From Wenzhouxiangella limi (GTDB taxonomy: Bacteria > Pseudomonadota > Gammaproteobacteria > Xanthomonadales > Wenzhouxiangellaceae), in contig NZ_JAAGSC010000031.1 in the NCBI RefSeq assembly GCF_010499265.1, positions 186,001 through 250,000 of the forward strand: a stretch of 64,000 nt of DNA. Direction: 5' to 3'. The notes under the pieces are model-generated. The model had not been told where the DNA came from, made no database searches, and was given only the letters and a program-made list of their open reading frames with translations. Below, in pieces: positions 25,221 through 33,794 of the stretch. Numbering within the stretch: position 1 is the first letter of the stretch; each line of letters starts with the position of its first letter. A program made the translations under genes and the position numbers.

Positions 25221-26516
25221 TCAGGCTGATGCGCGCGGGATATGGGTGTAGTCGGGCGGCTGGTAGCGGCGTTCCTGGCCCAGCATTTCGCGATTGACCA
25301 CCACGATGCCGCCTTCGGTGACGTGAAAGCGCGCCTTGTCGGCGGCGTGGTCCTCGCCGATCACGGTACCGGCCGGCACGATACAGCCGTTGTCGAGCAG
25401 AACGTTCTTCAGCCGTGAGCCGGAACCGATCTGGCAGCCCGGGTGAACCAGCGCGCCGTCGAGTTCGCAGTCGGTCTCGATTCGGCAGTCGTTGAAGACC
25501 AGGCTCTTGCGGATACTCGAATCGGTGATCACGCAGCCGTTGCCGACCATGGACTCGACCACGGTGCAGCCGCCGCGGGGACCGTGGTCGGTGAACTTGG
25601 CCGGCGGACCCTGGACGGGATAGGTGAAGATCGGCCAGTGCTGTTCGTGCACGTCCAGCGGTGGATCGTCGGTAAGCAGTTCCATATTGGCCTGGTAAAG
25701 CGCATCCAGCGTGCCCACGTCGCGCCAGTAAGGCTTGCCGCTGACAGCACGCGCCAGCGGAAAGGCGAGAACCTTTCGGCCCGCCTGGATCGCGGCCGGG
25801 ATGATGTCCTTGCCAAAATCATGGCTTGAGCTTTCGGAACTGGCGTCGCGGGTCAGCGCCTCGTGCAGGAACTCGGAGTTGAAGATGTAGATGCCCATGC
25901 TCGCCAGGGCCTGGCTGGGATCATCCGGCATCGGCTCCGGCTCGGCCGGCTTTTCCGTAAATCCGGTCACCCAGTCGCGGTCGTCGACGCGCATGACCCC
26001 GAACCCGCAGGCGTCTTGCAGCGGCACGACGTTGCAGGCCACGGTCATGTCGGCCCCGCTGCGGGCGTGTTCGGCCAGCATTTCGCCGTAGTCCATCTTG
26101 TAGATGTGGTCGCCGGCCAGGATCAGCGTGTAGGTGTGATCATAGGCCTCGACGATGTCCAGGCTCTGGAAGACCGCGTCGGCGGTGCCCTGGTACCAGC
26201 TTTCGTCTTCCAGCCACTGCTGGGCCGGGACAATGTCGAGGATGCTGCCGTAGTCGGTGTTGAGTTTCTTCCAGCCGACCATGAGGTGGCGGATCAGCGA
26301 GTGGGACTTGTACTGGGTCAGGACCGCGATCCGCCGGATGTCGGAATGCAGGCAGTTGGAAAGACTGAAATCGATGATGCGGAACTGGCCGCCGAAGGGT
26401 ACCGCCGGCTTGGCGCGCCAGTTGGTCAGCATTTCCAGGCGGGTGCCGCGACCACCGGCGAGGATGAGGGCTTGCGTCTGGCGGGTGAGGCGACTGACGT
26501 AGCGTGCCGAGTTCAT
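25221..26516 (-). CDS. glgC: glucose-1-phosphate adenylyltransferase (ADP-glucose pyrophosphorylase)
   Basis: GlgC makes ADP-glucose from ATP and glucose-1-phosphate. The 431-residue product has the pyrophosphorylase signature LILAGGRGTRLEMLTNWRA, PAVPFGGQFRIIDFSLSNC, the active-site strand LILAGDHIYKMDYG, and the later GFTEKP and PYWRDVGTLDAL motifs. A left-handed beta-helix follows at the C-terminus. The ATG at 26516 gives exactly the E. coli length; a TTG at 26537 is an alternative, and neither has a clear ribosome binding site. glgA, glgB and glgP are absent nearby. The convergent SPS-like enzyme, which in some proteobacteria prefers ADP-glucose, is a possible consumer. Confidence 0.95.
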   Translation of the reverse strand: MNSARYVSRLTRQTQALILAGGRGTRLEMLTNWRAKPAVPFGGQFRIIDFSLSNCLHSDIRRIAVLTQYKSHSLIRHLMVGWKKLNTDYGSILDIVPAQQWLEDESWYQGTADAVFQSLDIVEAYDHTYTLILAGDHIYKMDYGEMLAEHARSGADMTVACNVVPLQDACGFGVMRVDDRDWVTGFTEKPAEPEPMPDDPSQALASMGIYIFNSEFLHEALTRDASSESSSHDFGKDIIPAAIQAGRKVLAFPLARAVSGKPYWRDVGTLDALYQANMELLTDDPPLDVHEQHWPIFTYPVQGPPAKFTDHGPRGGCTVVESMVGNGCVITDSSIRKSLVFNDCRIETDCELDGALVHPGCQIGSGSRLKNVLLDNGCIVPAGTVIGEDHAADKARFHVTEGGIVVVNREMLGQERRYQPPDYTHIPRASA

Positions 26517-26586
26517 CTGCAGAGGATGTTTTGCCAACCAGGTTACAGAGTACCGAATTTGAGTGATTGACGGTTGTTTTAGACCA

Positions 26587-26618
26587 CAAAAAAGCGCCGC
26601 GGAGGGCCGCGGCGCTTT
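26587..26618 (-). terminator. rho-independent terminator of the SQR-porin operon
   Basis: AAAGCGCCGCGG (26591-26602) pairs with CCGCGGCGCTTT (26607-26618) around AGGG. Read on the minus strand it ends in TTTTTT (26592-26587), 34 bases past the porin stop. It is a strong intrinsic terminator. Confidence 0.92.
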
Positions 26619-26651
26619 CAGGCAGGCGAAGTCCCTGCGAGCTTGCTGCTT

Positions 26652-27716
26652 TTAGCGCGCCAGCAGGTTGCCGGTGTTCAGGCCAAACCGGAAGCCGATA
26701 CCGAACACGTTGTCGTCACCCTGGATGTCGCGCTCGGAGCGCTTGTAGCCGACGTGGATCGAGGCAATCCGGCCCAGGCTGTAGCGCGTGCCGATGGCGA
26801 AGTAATCGCCGTCGTTGTCGCGACCGTCAAGATCGTCCATGAACTGGCCGTAGTTGATGCTGTGGGTCCACTTGCCCATCTTGTAGCTGCCGGTCAGGAA
26901 GACGAAATCGCCGTCTTCGAAACCTTCATCACGCATCTCGTACTGGCCGGCCAGCGTGAACGCGCCTTCGTTGTAGCGCGCCCCGACCTTGAAGCCGGTG
27001 CTGTCATCGGCCCGTCCGCGGTATTCGCTGGCGTCGATGTAGGATGCGACCAGCTCGACCGGGCCGACCGGCGCGCTGAGCGAAAACGCAACCATGTGGT
27101 CGCCACGGGTTTTGCCGGTGTCCGGCTCGTTGCTGTCATCGATCCCGACCATGGCCGCAAACTTGATGCCGCTGAACGAATGCTGGTAATTGATCGAATC
27201 GTCCAGGAAGCTGTTGTGACCAAATACGCTGCCGGAACGACCCTGGTTGGCGCGCGCCTGCAGGAAGGTGGCGTTGAACGGGTCCCATCCCAGCGTGGAG
27301 AGCTTGTAGGGAGTGTGGTGGCGACCGGCCGTAATCCGGCCGAAGGTCTTGCTGTGCAGGCCGATCCAGACATCGCGATCGCTGTCCTTGTAGCCGCCCA
27401 TGTCGAGATTCATGGAGTAACGGCCGACGGCCTGGAGATCTTCGGTGATGCCGACGCTGCCGTTGAAGAACAAACCGCTCCAGCCACCGGCGTCGGAACG
27501 GCCGTTGATCCAGCCATCACCGAAATTCAGGCCGTCGTTGCCTTGGGACTCCACGATATCGCCGCTGCCGTCGACCAGCTCGGCCTGCATGCGCAGGAAG
27601 ATGCTGAAGCTGTTGCTCGGCTCGTTGGCCATGACAACGCTGGGCAGGGTGACGGCTCCGGCCAGCGCCATGGCGCCAACCAGCGTCGAGATTTTCATCT
27701 TTCTTTGCGACTTCAT
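26652..27716 (-). CDS. Gram-negative outer-membrane porin
   Basis: The 354-residue protein has a signal peptide ending near VVMA (residue 30), followed by alternating amphipathic strands of the general porin type, from SNSFSIFLRMQAELV through FFNGSVGITEDLQAVGRYSM to VFGIGFRFGLNTGNLLAR. The KTFGRITAGRHHTPY segment matches the porin family region before the constriction loop L3. It would form a trimeric diffusion channel. The start ATG overlaps the stop of the small membrane protein gene (ATGA) downstream of the sulfide:quinone oxidoreductase, so the porin is the last gene of that operon and ends at a strong terminator. Co-regulation with a periplasmic sulfur enzyme suggests passage of sulfur or electron-acceptor ions, but this is inference. 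Confidence 0.85.
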   Translation of the reverse strand: MKSQRKMKISTLVGAMALAGAVTLPSVVMANEPSNSFSIFLRMQAELVDGSGDIVESQGNDGLNFGDGWINGRSDAGGWSGLFFNGSVGITEDLQAVGRYSMNLDMGGYKDSDRDVWIGLHSKTFGRITAGRHHTPYKLSTLGWDPFNATFLQARANQGRSGSVFGHNSFLDDSINYQHSFSGIKFAAMVGIDDSNEPDTGKTRGDHMVAFSLSAPVGPVELVASYIDASEYRGRADDSTGFKVGARYNEGAFTLAGQYEMRDEGFEDGDFVFLTGSYKMGKWTHSINYGQFMDDLDGRDNDGDYFAIGTRYSLGRIASIHVGYKRSERDIQGDDNVFGIGFRFGLNTGNLLAR

Positions 27717-28060
27717 GATTTTTGACTCCGTTGAAGTAAGGCCGCAGGGGGCCAGGTGAGTAATGCAAACAGCACTCCCACGCCGAGCGCGCCACCGATC
27801 AGGGACAGATAATCAAGTGCCCCCGAGAGGTTGGCGAAACTCGACCTGGTGAGAGCCGGTGCAAGAAAAAAGGTGATGACGGCGGCGATGGCGCCGACGA
27901 TGACCGCCAGGCGGATCGCGCCGGACGTGACCAGGGTGCCGCGGCGAAGCGCCAGCAGCAAAAGAATGAAATCGATCACGACAACCGCAATCAGAAGCGG
28001 CAGCAGCGGTCGAATCACTTCGAGCAGAACCGAAAGAATGCCGACGATGGAAAATGCCAT
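27713..28060 (-). CDS. hypothetical membrane protein between SQR and porin
   Basis: This 115-residue protein has three hydrophobic segments: one at about residues 5-38 (VLLEVIRPLLPLLIAVVVI), one around LAVIVGAIAAVITFFLAP, and one around YLSLIGGALGVGVLFALLTW. It has no recognised motif. The start at 28060 has AAGGAG six to ten bases upstream. Its stop overlaps the porin ATG by four bases. The position between an extracytoplasmic sulfide oxidase and a porin suggests a membrane accessory, such as an anchor or quinone-site partner, but nothing in the sequence proves that. Confidence 0.7.
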   Translation of the reverse strand: MAFSIVGILSVLLEVIRPLLPLLIAVVVIDFILLLLALRRGTLVTSGAIRLAVIVGAIAAVITFFLAPALTRSSFANLSGALDYLSLIGGALGVGVLFALLTWPPAALLQRSQKS

Positions 28061-28088
28061 TGTTATGTCTCCTTAGGGTCGGTCAGGT

Positions 28089-29453
28089 TCAGACGCGGCC
28101 GCGCATCATCGCGTTGTAGGCGGCGTGCAGCATGCGATCCTTCATCACCCAGGGCACCCAGTGCTCTTCGTACGGGCTGATGAAGGGGAACGAGGGCACC
28201 ATGTCGAGGGCATAGTCGAACTCGACCAGGATGCCGCGCCCGCGCGCGGTGATCAGCGGGCAGGAGGTATAGCCGTTGTAGCTGGCCGTCATCTCGCGCT
28301 GCTGGATGGCCTGGATCATGTTTTCCACCGCCACCGGCACCTGGGCCTTGACGCTGGCCGCGGTCTTGCCGATCGGCGTGCCGACGCAGTCGCCGGCGCC
28401 GAACACGTTGGGGAAGCGCGGGTGGCGCATGGTGTGCTTGTCGACTTCCATCCAGCGCCCGTCGTCGGCAAACGAGCCGGCCTGCCAGGCCAGGTCGCTG
28501 TTGGCCAGCGCATCCGGGGCACGCATCGGCGGGACGACATGGATGAAGTCGTAGTCCAGACGCACGTTGCCCTCGGGTGTGGCGAAGGTGGCCCGCTTGA
28601 TTTCAGGTTCGATTCCGGCGAGCACGTGGTTCCACTGCACGGTAATGTCGCGGCTGGGAAACTCCTGCTTGAGGAAGTCGTTCATGTCCGGCTGCGAAAA
28701 CAGCCCCGTGCCCGCGGTCGGGTAGAAGAACTGGGCGCGCTCGCGGGTGCCGCGACGCTGCATCAGGTCCTCGGTGAGCATGGTGACCTTGAGCGGCGCG
28801 CCGGCGCACTTGATGCCCCCGGGCGGTCGCGTGAACAGGCCGACGCCGCCTTCTTCGGCAAAGCGGTCGATCATCTGCCAGGTGCGGGTGGCGTGGTCGT
28901 TGTTGTCGTAGACGCAACCGATGCCCTGGGTGCCGATCAGATCGGTGTTCATGCCCTCGATCGCGGCAAAGTCGACGTGCAGACCGGTGGTGACCATCAG
29001 GTAGTCGTACTCGACCACCTGGCCGCTGTCGGTTACGACCCGGTTGGACTCCGGGTCGAACTCGCTGACCAGGCCCTTGATCCAGTCGATCCCGGAGGGC
29101 ATGTAGCGCGCGTTGCGGTCGAGCACTTTGCGCTGGTTCCAGATGCCGGTCGCCACCAGCGTCAGGCCCGGCTGATAGATGTGCTGCTCGCGCTTTTCGA
29201 TGATGGTGATGCGCGCGCCGGACAGGCCGTCGGCCAGTCGGTTGGCAACCGAAAGACCGGCCGCGCCGCCGCCGACGATGACGATACGAGCCGAGGTGTC
29301 GACGGCTTTTGCGGGTTGGGACGCCAGTAGCGTACCGCCAGCGGCCAGGCCGGCCAGGCCGAGACCGGAGGCCTGCAGCAGACGCCGGCGCCCGGGGTCG
29401 GGCAGGGCGAGGTCTTTTTGTTCTTTAATCAGTGACAGCAGTTGATTTTTCAT
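28089..29453 (-). CDS. sqr: Tat-exported type II sulfide:quinone oxidoreductase
   Basis: SQR oxidises sulfide to sulfane sulfur and passes electrons to quinone. The 454-residue product has a twin-arginine signal (GRRRLLQASGLGLAGLA, residues 21-37), then the FAD dinucleotide-binding motif IVIVGGGAAGLS. Two redox cysteines match the SQRDL-type enzyme: Cys216 in GGIKCAGAPLK and Cys398 in YTSCPL. GAGDCVGTPIGKTAA is the second FAD segment. Cys180 in GIGCVYDNN is additional. The ATG at 29453 has GGAG upstream. Export suggests action at the periplasmic face. An FNR-type site 200 bases upstream indicates oxygen control. It heads the operon SQR, small membrane protein, porin. Confidence 0.88.
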   Translation of the reverse strand: MKNQLLSLIKEQKDLALPDPGRRRLLQASGLGLAGLAAGGTLLASQPAKAVDTSARIVIVGGGAAGLSVANRLADGLSGARITIIEKREQHIYQPGLTLVATGIWNQRKVLDRNARYMPSGIDWIKGLVSEFDPESNRVVTDSGQVVEYDYLMVTTGLHVDFAAIEGMNTDLIGTQGIGCVYDNNDHATRTWQMIDRFAEEGGVGLFTRPPGGIKCAGAPLKVTMLTEDLMQRRGTRERAQFFYPTAGTGLFSQPDMNDFLKQEFPSRDITVQWNHVLAGIEPEIKRATFATPEGNVRLDYDFIHVVPPMRAPDALANSDLAWQAGSFADDGRWMEVDKHTMRHPRFPNVFGAGDCVGTPIGKTAASVKAQVPVAVENMIQAIQQREMTASYNGYTSCPLITARGRGILVEFDYALDMVPSFPFISPYEEHWVPWVMKDRMLHAAYNAMMRGRV

Positions 29454-29766
29454 GCTTGCTCCTCTCCGGCACCGGGCTTGGCTACCTTGGTATGGAATGG
29501 CGTTTTTTTCCTGACTACCCCGCAGGGCCGATCGGGTCGGTAAGCAGCGCTTTTTAAATATCAGATCGATCTTGTGCACTGATCCGGCGCGATCGGAGCG
29601 GCTCACTCCAAAGCGAGATCAATTGTCCGTGAAAATTTTGTTTTGTCCTTTGATCTGCATCAATTCGTACTTATGTAGATAAGATGCATGAAAGACGAAT
29701 GATTGGAGCGTCGAACGATGAGGGACGGCTCCGGGGCCGGGTTGGCGTTTCGGCCAAGATCGACGC
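29454..29766. other. 313-base noncoding gap holding the SQR promoter
   Basis: No credible gene was found here. The gap lies between the SQR start and the stop of the small membrane protein gene 29767-30063. Its notable content is the FNR-type site at 29650-29663 and the -10-like hexamer at 29622-29627, giving a leader of about 160 bases before the SQR start codon. No clear terminator for the upstream cus-cytochrome operon is visible. Confidence 0.7.
29622..29663 (-). promoter_or_regulatory. FNR/Anr-type activator site and -10 of the SQR operon
   Basis: TTGAT-CTGC-ATCAA at 29650-29663 is a perfect match to the FNR/Anr consensus. On the minus strand GACAAT (29627-29622, four of six matches to TATAAT) has its centre 32 bases from the centre of the FNR site. 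This is the spacing of class II FNR promoters (site at -41.5, -10 at -9.5). The predicted start is at about 29615. Confidence 0.75.
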
Positions 29767-30063
29767 CTACTTGCGATCCGGAAACAGGTAGAAGTTACGG
29801 ATCAATCCACCAATCAGCAGGATCGTGGGAAAAAGCAGCGCGCTGTAGGCAAGCGCGACCGCGGGCCACCATTGGAAATCCTCGGATCCGGCCAGGGTCT
29901 GGCGAATCCAGAGCGCAAGCAGTCCGCAGGCAAGGGCGGCGATGGCCAGAATCGCGCCATTGATCTTTCGCAGGTGTGGCCGATTTTTTGGAGAAGGCGA
30001 GAAGTAGAGGAAGATCCAGGGCGAGGCCAGGATGACGATGGCGCCGACCAGGGCGAAAATCAT
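29767..30063 (-). CDS. hypothetical small membrane protein after the cytochrome c gene
   Basis: This 98-residue protein has three hydrophobic segments (FALVGAIVILASPWIFLYF, then AILAIAALACGLLALWI and ALAYSALLFPTILLIGGLI) and a basic C-terminus ending LFPDRK. It is unrecognised. Its ATG overlaps the stop of the cytochrome c gene in an ATGA at 30063-30060, so translation is coupled. It is the last gene of the cusCBA-cytochrome series. It might assist the cytochrome at the membrane, but no motif supports a specific role. Confidence 0.65.
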   Translation of the reverse strand: MIFALVGAIVILASPWIFLYFSPSPKNRPHLRKINGAILAIAALACGLLALWIRQTLAGSEDFQWWPAVALAYSALLFPTILLIGGLIRNFYLFPDRK

Positions 30064-30590
30064 TGCGCCATGGCGGCGGCCCGCATTTGTTCATATTCCG
30101 CCGCCGTCAGGTTCGGGAATCGAGCGACCAGGGTGGCGATGGCCCAGAGTTCCTGGTCATCGCGGGTTGTGCCCCAGGCCGGCATGGCGCTCATGCGAAT
30201 GCCGTGTTTGGTAACCCAGAACAGCTCTTCCACGGAGCGTTTTTCGGCGGCCTCGCACAGCTTGGCCGGTGCCGGGTTCAGGCTGCGGGCCAGCGCCGGC
30301 GGATCGCCACCGGGCCGCTGGTGGCAATCGGCGCACATGGATTCAAAGCCCCGCACCGCGCCCAACAGGACCGCCTCGTCGTCCAGATCAATCGGCCGCG
30401 CGTCCAGATCGCGCACTTCGCGCCTGACCGCGTTGACCCGGGTGAGGTGGATCAGGTCGTGAACGGGCTGCGGCAGCTGGGCCGAGACCGCGACATCAAA
30501 GCGTCCGCCGAGAATGATCCAGCCGGCCACGGACGCCCCGATCAGGGCGGCCAGAAGCAGGACGATTGCTGCGTGCTTGATAAACGCCAA
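30060..30590 (-). CDS. membrane-anchored monohaem cytochrome c
   Basis: The 176-residue protein has an N-terminal membrane anchor (HAAIVLLLAALIGASVAGWII). A periplasmic domain with one haem motif follows: CADCH at about residue 86, and a candidate axial methionine in GIRMSAMPAWG. It resembles small cytochrome c domains that shuttle electrons to or from membrane complexes. The start is a TTG at 30590, supported by AGGAG seven bases before it. It begins 23 bases after cusA ends, which is unusual because Cus systems do not normally include a cytochrome c. Partners could be the quinone pool or the nearby sulfur enzymes; this is unproven. Confidence 0.82.
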   Translation of the reverse strand: MAFIKHAAIVLLLAALIGASVAGWIILGGRFDVAVSAQLPQPVHDLIHLTRVNAVRREVRDLDARPIDLDDEAVLLGAVRGFESMCADCHQRPGGDPPALARSLNPAPAKLCEAAEKRSVEELFWVTKHGIRMSAMPAWGTTRDDQELWAIATLVARFPNLTAAEYEQMRAAAMAQ

Positions 30591-30613
30591 GCGTTTTCTC
30601 CTGTGCTCCGGTT

Positions 30614-33600
30614 TCAGGCCCGTTCAGTTGCCCGTTCAGCTTCGGTCGCTTGCGGCAAACCGCGCCGGTGCCACAGATAGTACAGGGCCGGCATGACCAG
30701 CAGGGCAACCAGCCAGACCGTGAACACCCCGCCGACCATGGGCGCGGCGATGCGCTGCATGACTTCCGAGCCGGTGCCGGAAGAAAACATCACCGGCAGC
30801 AGACCGAGGAACACCGTGGTCTCGGTCATGGTGATGGGCCGAACCCGCTGGCAGGCGCCCTCGATGATGGCATGGCGCAGGTCGGCGCGGGTGAAGGTGC
30901 GCTCGCCGACCTGCTCGCGAAACCGCTGGTAGGCGTTGTTGAGATAGACCAGCATGATCACGCCGGTCTCGGCGGCCAGCCCGCCCAGGGCAATAAAGCC
31001 CACGGCCACGCCTACCGACATCTGGAAGTCCAGCAGCCACATCAGCCAGAACCCGCCGGCCAGCGACAGCGGCACCGTCACCAGCACCAGCGCGACCTCG
31101 AAGATCGTGCGGAAGATCATCATCAGCAGCACGACGATGATGGCAACCACCAGCGGGATCAGCACGCTCAGGCGCTCCCGGGCCCGCTCGATGTACTCGT
31201 ACTGGCCGGCAAAGGTAATGGAGTAACCGCCGGGCAGTTCCACCTGCTGGGCGATCTCGGCCTGGGCCATGGCCACCCAGCCACTCAGGTCGTCGTCGTT
31301 GATGTCGACGAAGACGAAACCGGCCGGACGGGTATTTTCGCTGCGGATCATGGCGGGTCCGGCGGCGATCTCGATCTCGGCGACCTCGCCCAGGGCGATA
31401 TGGGTACCCGACGGGGTGACCAGCGGCATCACGCGCAGCTGCTCGGGCGAGTCGCGCCAGTCGGCCAGATAACGCAGGTTGACCGGAAAACGCTCCAGGC
31501 CTTCGACTGTTTCGGTGACGTTGGCGCCGCCGACACCGAAGCGGATCAGATCGTGCAGGTCGGCGATGTTCATGCCGTGACGGGCCAGGGCGCGGCGATC
31601 GGGGCTGATCTCGATGTAGCGGCCCGAGGCCGGACGGTCGGCAAAGGCGCTGGTGGTCCCGGGCAGTTCGGCCGCCACCGCCTCGACCTGCTCGGCGATA
31701 TCCTGGATCACGCCCAGGTCGGGGCCCGAGATCTGGATGCCGATGTCGGTGCGGATCCCGGTCTGGAGCATGTCGATGCGGGTCTGGATGGGGAAAACCC
31801 AGGCGTTGGTCAGGCCGGGGAACTGCACCATCTCGTCGAGTTCGGCCATGATGTCGGCGGTGTCGATTCCGGGCCGCCACTGCGATCGCGGTTTCAGGGT
31901 GATGAAGGTTTCGATCATGGTCAGCGGCGCCGGATCGGTCGCCGTCTCGGCCCGCCCGGCCTTGCCCATGACGCGCTCGACCTCCGGGTGCGAGGCGATG
32001 ATGGCATCGGTCTGCTGCAGCAGCTCGCGCGCCTTGCCGGGGCTCAAGCCGGGCAGCGTGGTGGGCATGTACATCAGGTCGCCCTCGTCGAGTTCCGGCA
32101 TGAACTCCGTGCCCAGGCGCGAGGCCGGAAAGAGCATGGAGACGACCAGCGCCAGAGCCAGCACCGCGACGATCCAGGGATGGTTGCCGCTGAAGCGCGC
32201 CAGCGGTCGGTAGCCGGCTTCCAGCCAGCGCGCGAACGGGCTGCCTGTTCCCTTGCCCGATCCCAGGGATCCGACGAAATACCCCATCAGCACCGGCACC
32301 AGCGTGACCGAAAGACCGGCCGCGGCCGCCATGGCGTAGGTCTTGGTAAAGGCCAGCGGCGAGAACAGCCGGCCCTCCTGGGCCTGCAGGGCGAACACCG
32401 GCAGGAACGACAGGGCCACGATCAGCAGCGACACGAAGATCGGCTTGCCGACCTCGAGCGTGGCCTGGGTGATGGCCTCCCAGCGCTCCTCGCTGGTGCG
32501 CGGGGCGTCGCGTTCGATCCGGCGGTGGACGTTTTCGATCAGCACGATGGCGGCATCGACCATCACGCCGATGGAGATGATGATGCCGCCTAAGGACATG
32601 ATGTTGGCGTTGATGCCCTGGAAGTACATCACCAGGTAAGCGGCCAGCACCCCCAGCGGCAGGCTGATCAGCAGCACCAGCGAGGACTTCAGGTGCCATA
32701 GAAAAAGCGCGATCACCAGCACGACGATGGCGAACTCCAGGGCCAGCTTTTCCCACAGTGTGCGGATGGAGCGATCGATCAGCGGCGAGCGGTCGTAGGT
32801 CTCGACGATCTCCACGCCCTCGGGCAGGCCGGGGCGAAGATCGTCCAGGCGCTGCTGGATGGCGGCGATCACCGCGCGCGCGTTTTCGCCCTGGCGCATC
32901 ACCACGATGCCGGAGACGACCTCGCCCTGGCCGTTGAGATCGACGATGCCGCGTCGTGATTCGGGGCCGAAGCGGATCTCGGCGACCTGTTCCAGCAGGA
33001 CCGGCGTGCCGTCTTCCAGCACGCCGACCGGGATCTGGCTCAGATCCTCCAGCGACTGGATGTAGCCGCCGGCGCGCACCATGTACTCGGCCTCGGCCAG
33101 CTCGATCAGCGAACCGCCGGCCTCGGCGTTGCCGCGCCGGATCGCGCTTTCAAGCTGGCCCAGGGTCAAATCATAGGCGCGCAGGGCGTTGGGATCGACC
33201 GCGACCTGGTATTGCCGGACCATGCCGCCGGCGCTGGCGACCTCGGACACGCCGGGGACCGACTGCAGCTCGAACTTCAAAAACCAGTCCTGCAGGGCGC
33301 GCAGCTGGCTCAGATCGTGGTTGCCGCTGCGATCGACCAGGGCGTACTTGTAGACCCAGCCGACCCCGCTGGCGTCGGGCCCGAGCTCGGCGTTGACGCC
33401 CTCGGGCAGCCGGCCCTCGACCTGGCTCAGGTACTCCAGCACCCGGGCCCGGGCCCAGTACAGGTCGGTGCCGTCTTCGAACAGAACGTAGACGAAGGCG
33501 TCGCCGAACATCGAAAAGCCGCGCACGGTGTGCGCGCCCGGCACCGACATCAGCGCCGTGGTCAGCGGGTAGGTGACCTGGTCTTCGACCACCTGCGGCG

Positions 33601-33769
33601 CCTGTCCGGGGAAGGTGGCGCGCACGATGACCTGGGTATCGGTCAGGTCGGGGATGGCGTCGACCGGCGTGTTGCGCAGCGCCCAGAGACCGGCCACGGT
33701 CAGCACCACGGCCATCACCAGCACCAGCTGCCGGTTGGCGATCGACCATCGAATGATCGCGTCAATCAT
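30614..33769 (-). CDS. cusA: copper/silver efflux RND transporter CusA
   Basis: CusA is the inner-membrane proton-driven pump of the CusCBA tripartite Cu(I)/Ag(I) exporter. The 1051-residue product has the heavy-metal RND topology and the start MIDAIIRWSIANRQLV. All three methionines of the E. coli CusA binding site are recognisable: LMYMPTTLPG, PLTMIETFITLK and RIDMLQTGIRT. This favours copper/silver over zinc/cobalt/cadmium. The ATG at 33769 is preceded by GAGGAGC; codons further upstream lie in the repeat-bearing gap. It follows cusB after 122 bases that hold a dispersed repeat, and a cytochrome c gene starts 23 bases downstream. Confidence 0.94.
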   Translation of the reverse strand: MIDAIIRWSIANRQLVLVMAVVLTVAGLWALRNTPVDAIPDLTDTQVIVRATFPGQAPQVVEDQVTYPLTTALMSVPGAHTVRGFSMFGDAFVYVLFEDGTDLYWARARVLEYLSQVEGRLPEGVNAELGPDASGVGWVYKYALVDRSGNHDLSQLRALQDWFLKFELQSVPGVSEVASAGGMVRQYQVAVDPNALRAYDLTLGQLESAIRRGNAEAGGSLIELAEAEYMVRAGGYIQSLEDLSQIPVGVLEDGTPVLLEQVAEIRFGPESRRGIVDLNGQGEVVSGIVVMRQGENARAVIAAIQQRLDDLRPGLPEGVEIVETYDRSPLIDRSIRTLWEKLALEFAIVVLVIALFLWHLKSSLVLLISLPLGVLAAYLVMYFQGINANIMSLGGIIISIGVMVDAAIVLIENVHRRIERDAPRTSEERWEAITQATLEVGKPIFVSLLIVALSFLPVFALQAQEGRLFSPLAFTKTYAMAAAAGLSVTLVPVLMGYFVGSLGSGKGTGSPFARWLEAGYRPLARFSGNHPWIVAVLALALVVSMLFPASRLGTEFMPELDEGDLMYMPTTLPGLSPGKARELLQQTDAIIASHPEVERVMGKAGRAETATDPAPLTMIETFITLKPRSQWRPGIDTADIMAELDEMVQFPGLTNAWVFPIQTRIDMLQTGIRTDIGIQISGPDLGVIQDIAEQVEAVAAELPGTTSAFADRPASGRYIEISPDRRALARHGMNIADLHDLIRFGVGGANVTETVEGLERFPVNLRYLADWRDSPEQLRVMPLVTPSGTHIALGEVAEIEIAAGPAMIRSENTRPAGFVFVDINDDDLSGWVAMAQAEIAQQVELPGGYSITFAGQYEYIERARERLSVLIPLVVAIIVVLLMMIFRTIFEVALVLVTVPLSLAGGFWLMWLLDFQMSVGVAVGFIALGGLAAETGVIMLVYLNNAYQRFREQVGERTFTRADLRHAIIEGACQRVRPITMTETTVFLGLLPVMFSSGTGSEVMQRIAAPMVGGVFTVWLVALLVMPALYYLWHRRGLPQATEAERATERA

Positions 33770-33794
33770 GCCGCTGCTCCTCAGCAATTAATTT

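Noticed and set aside
30650-32593. Long plus-strand frame of 647 codons opposite cusA
   Set aside because: It is a compositional shadow; cusA has the full RND pattern and Met triad.
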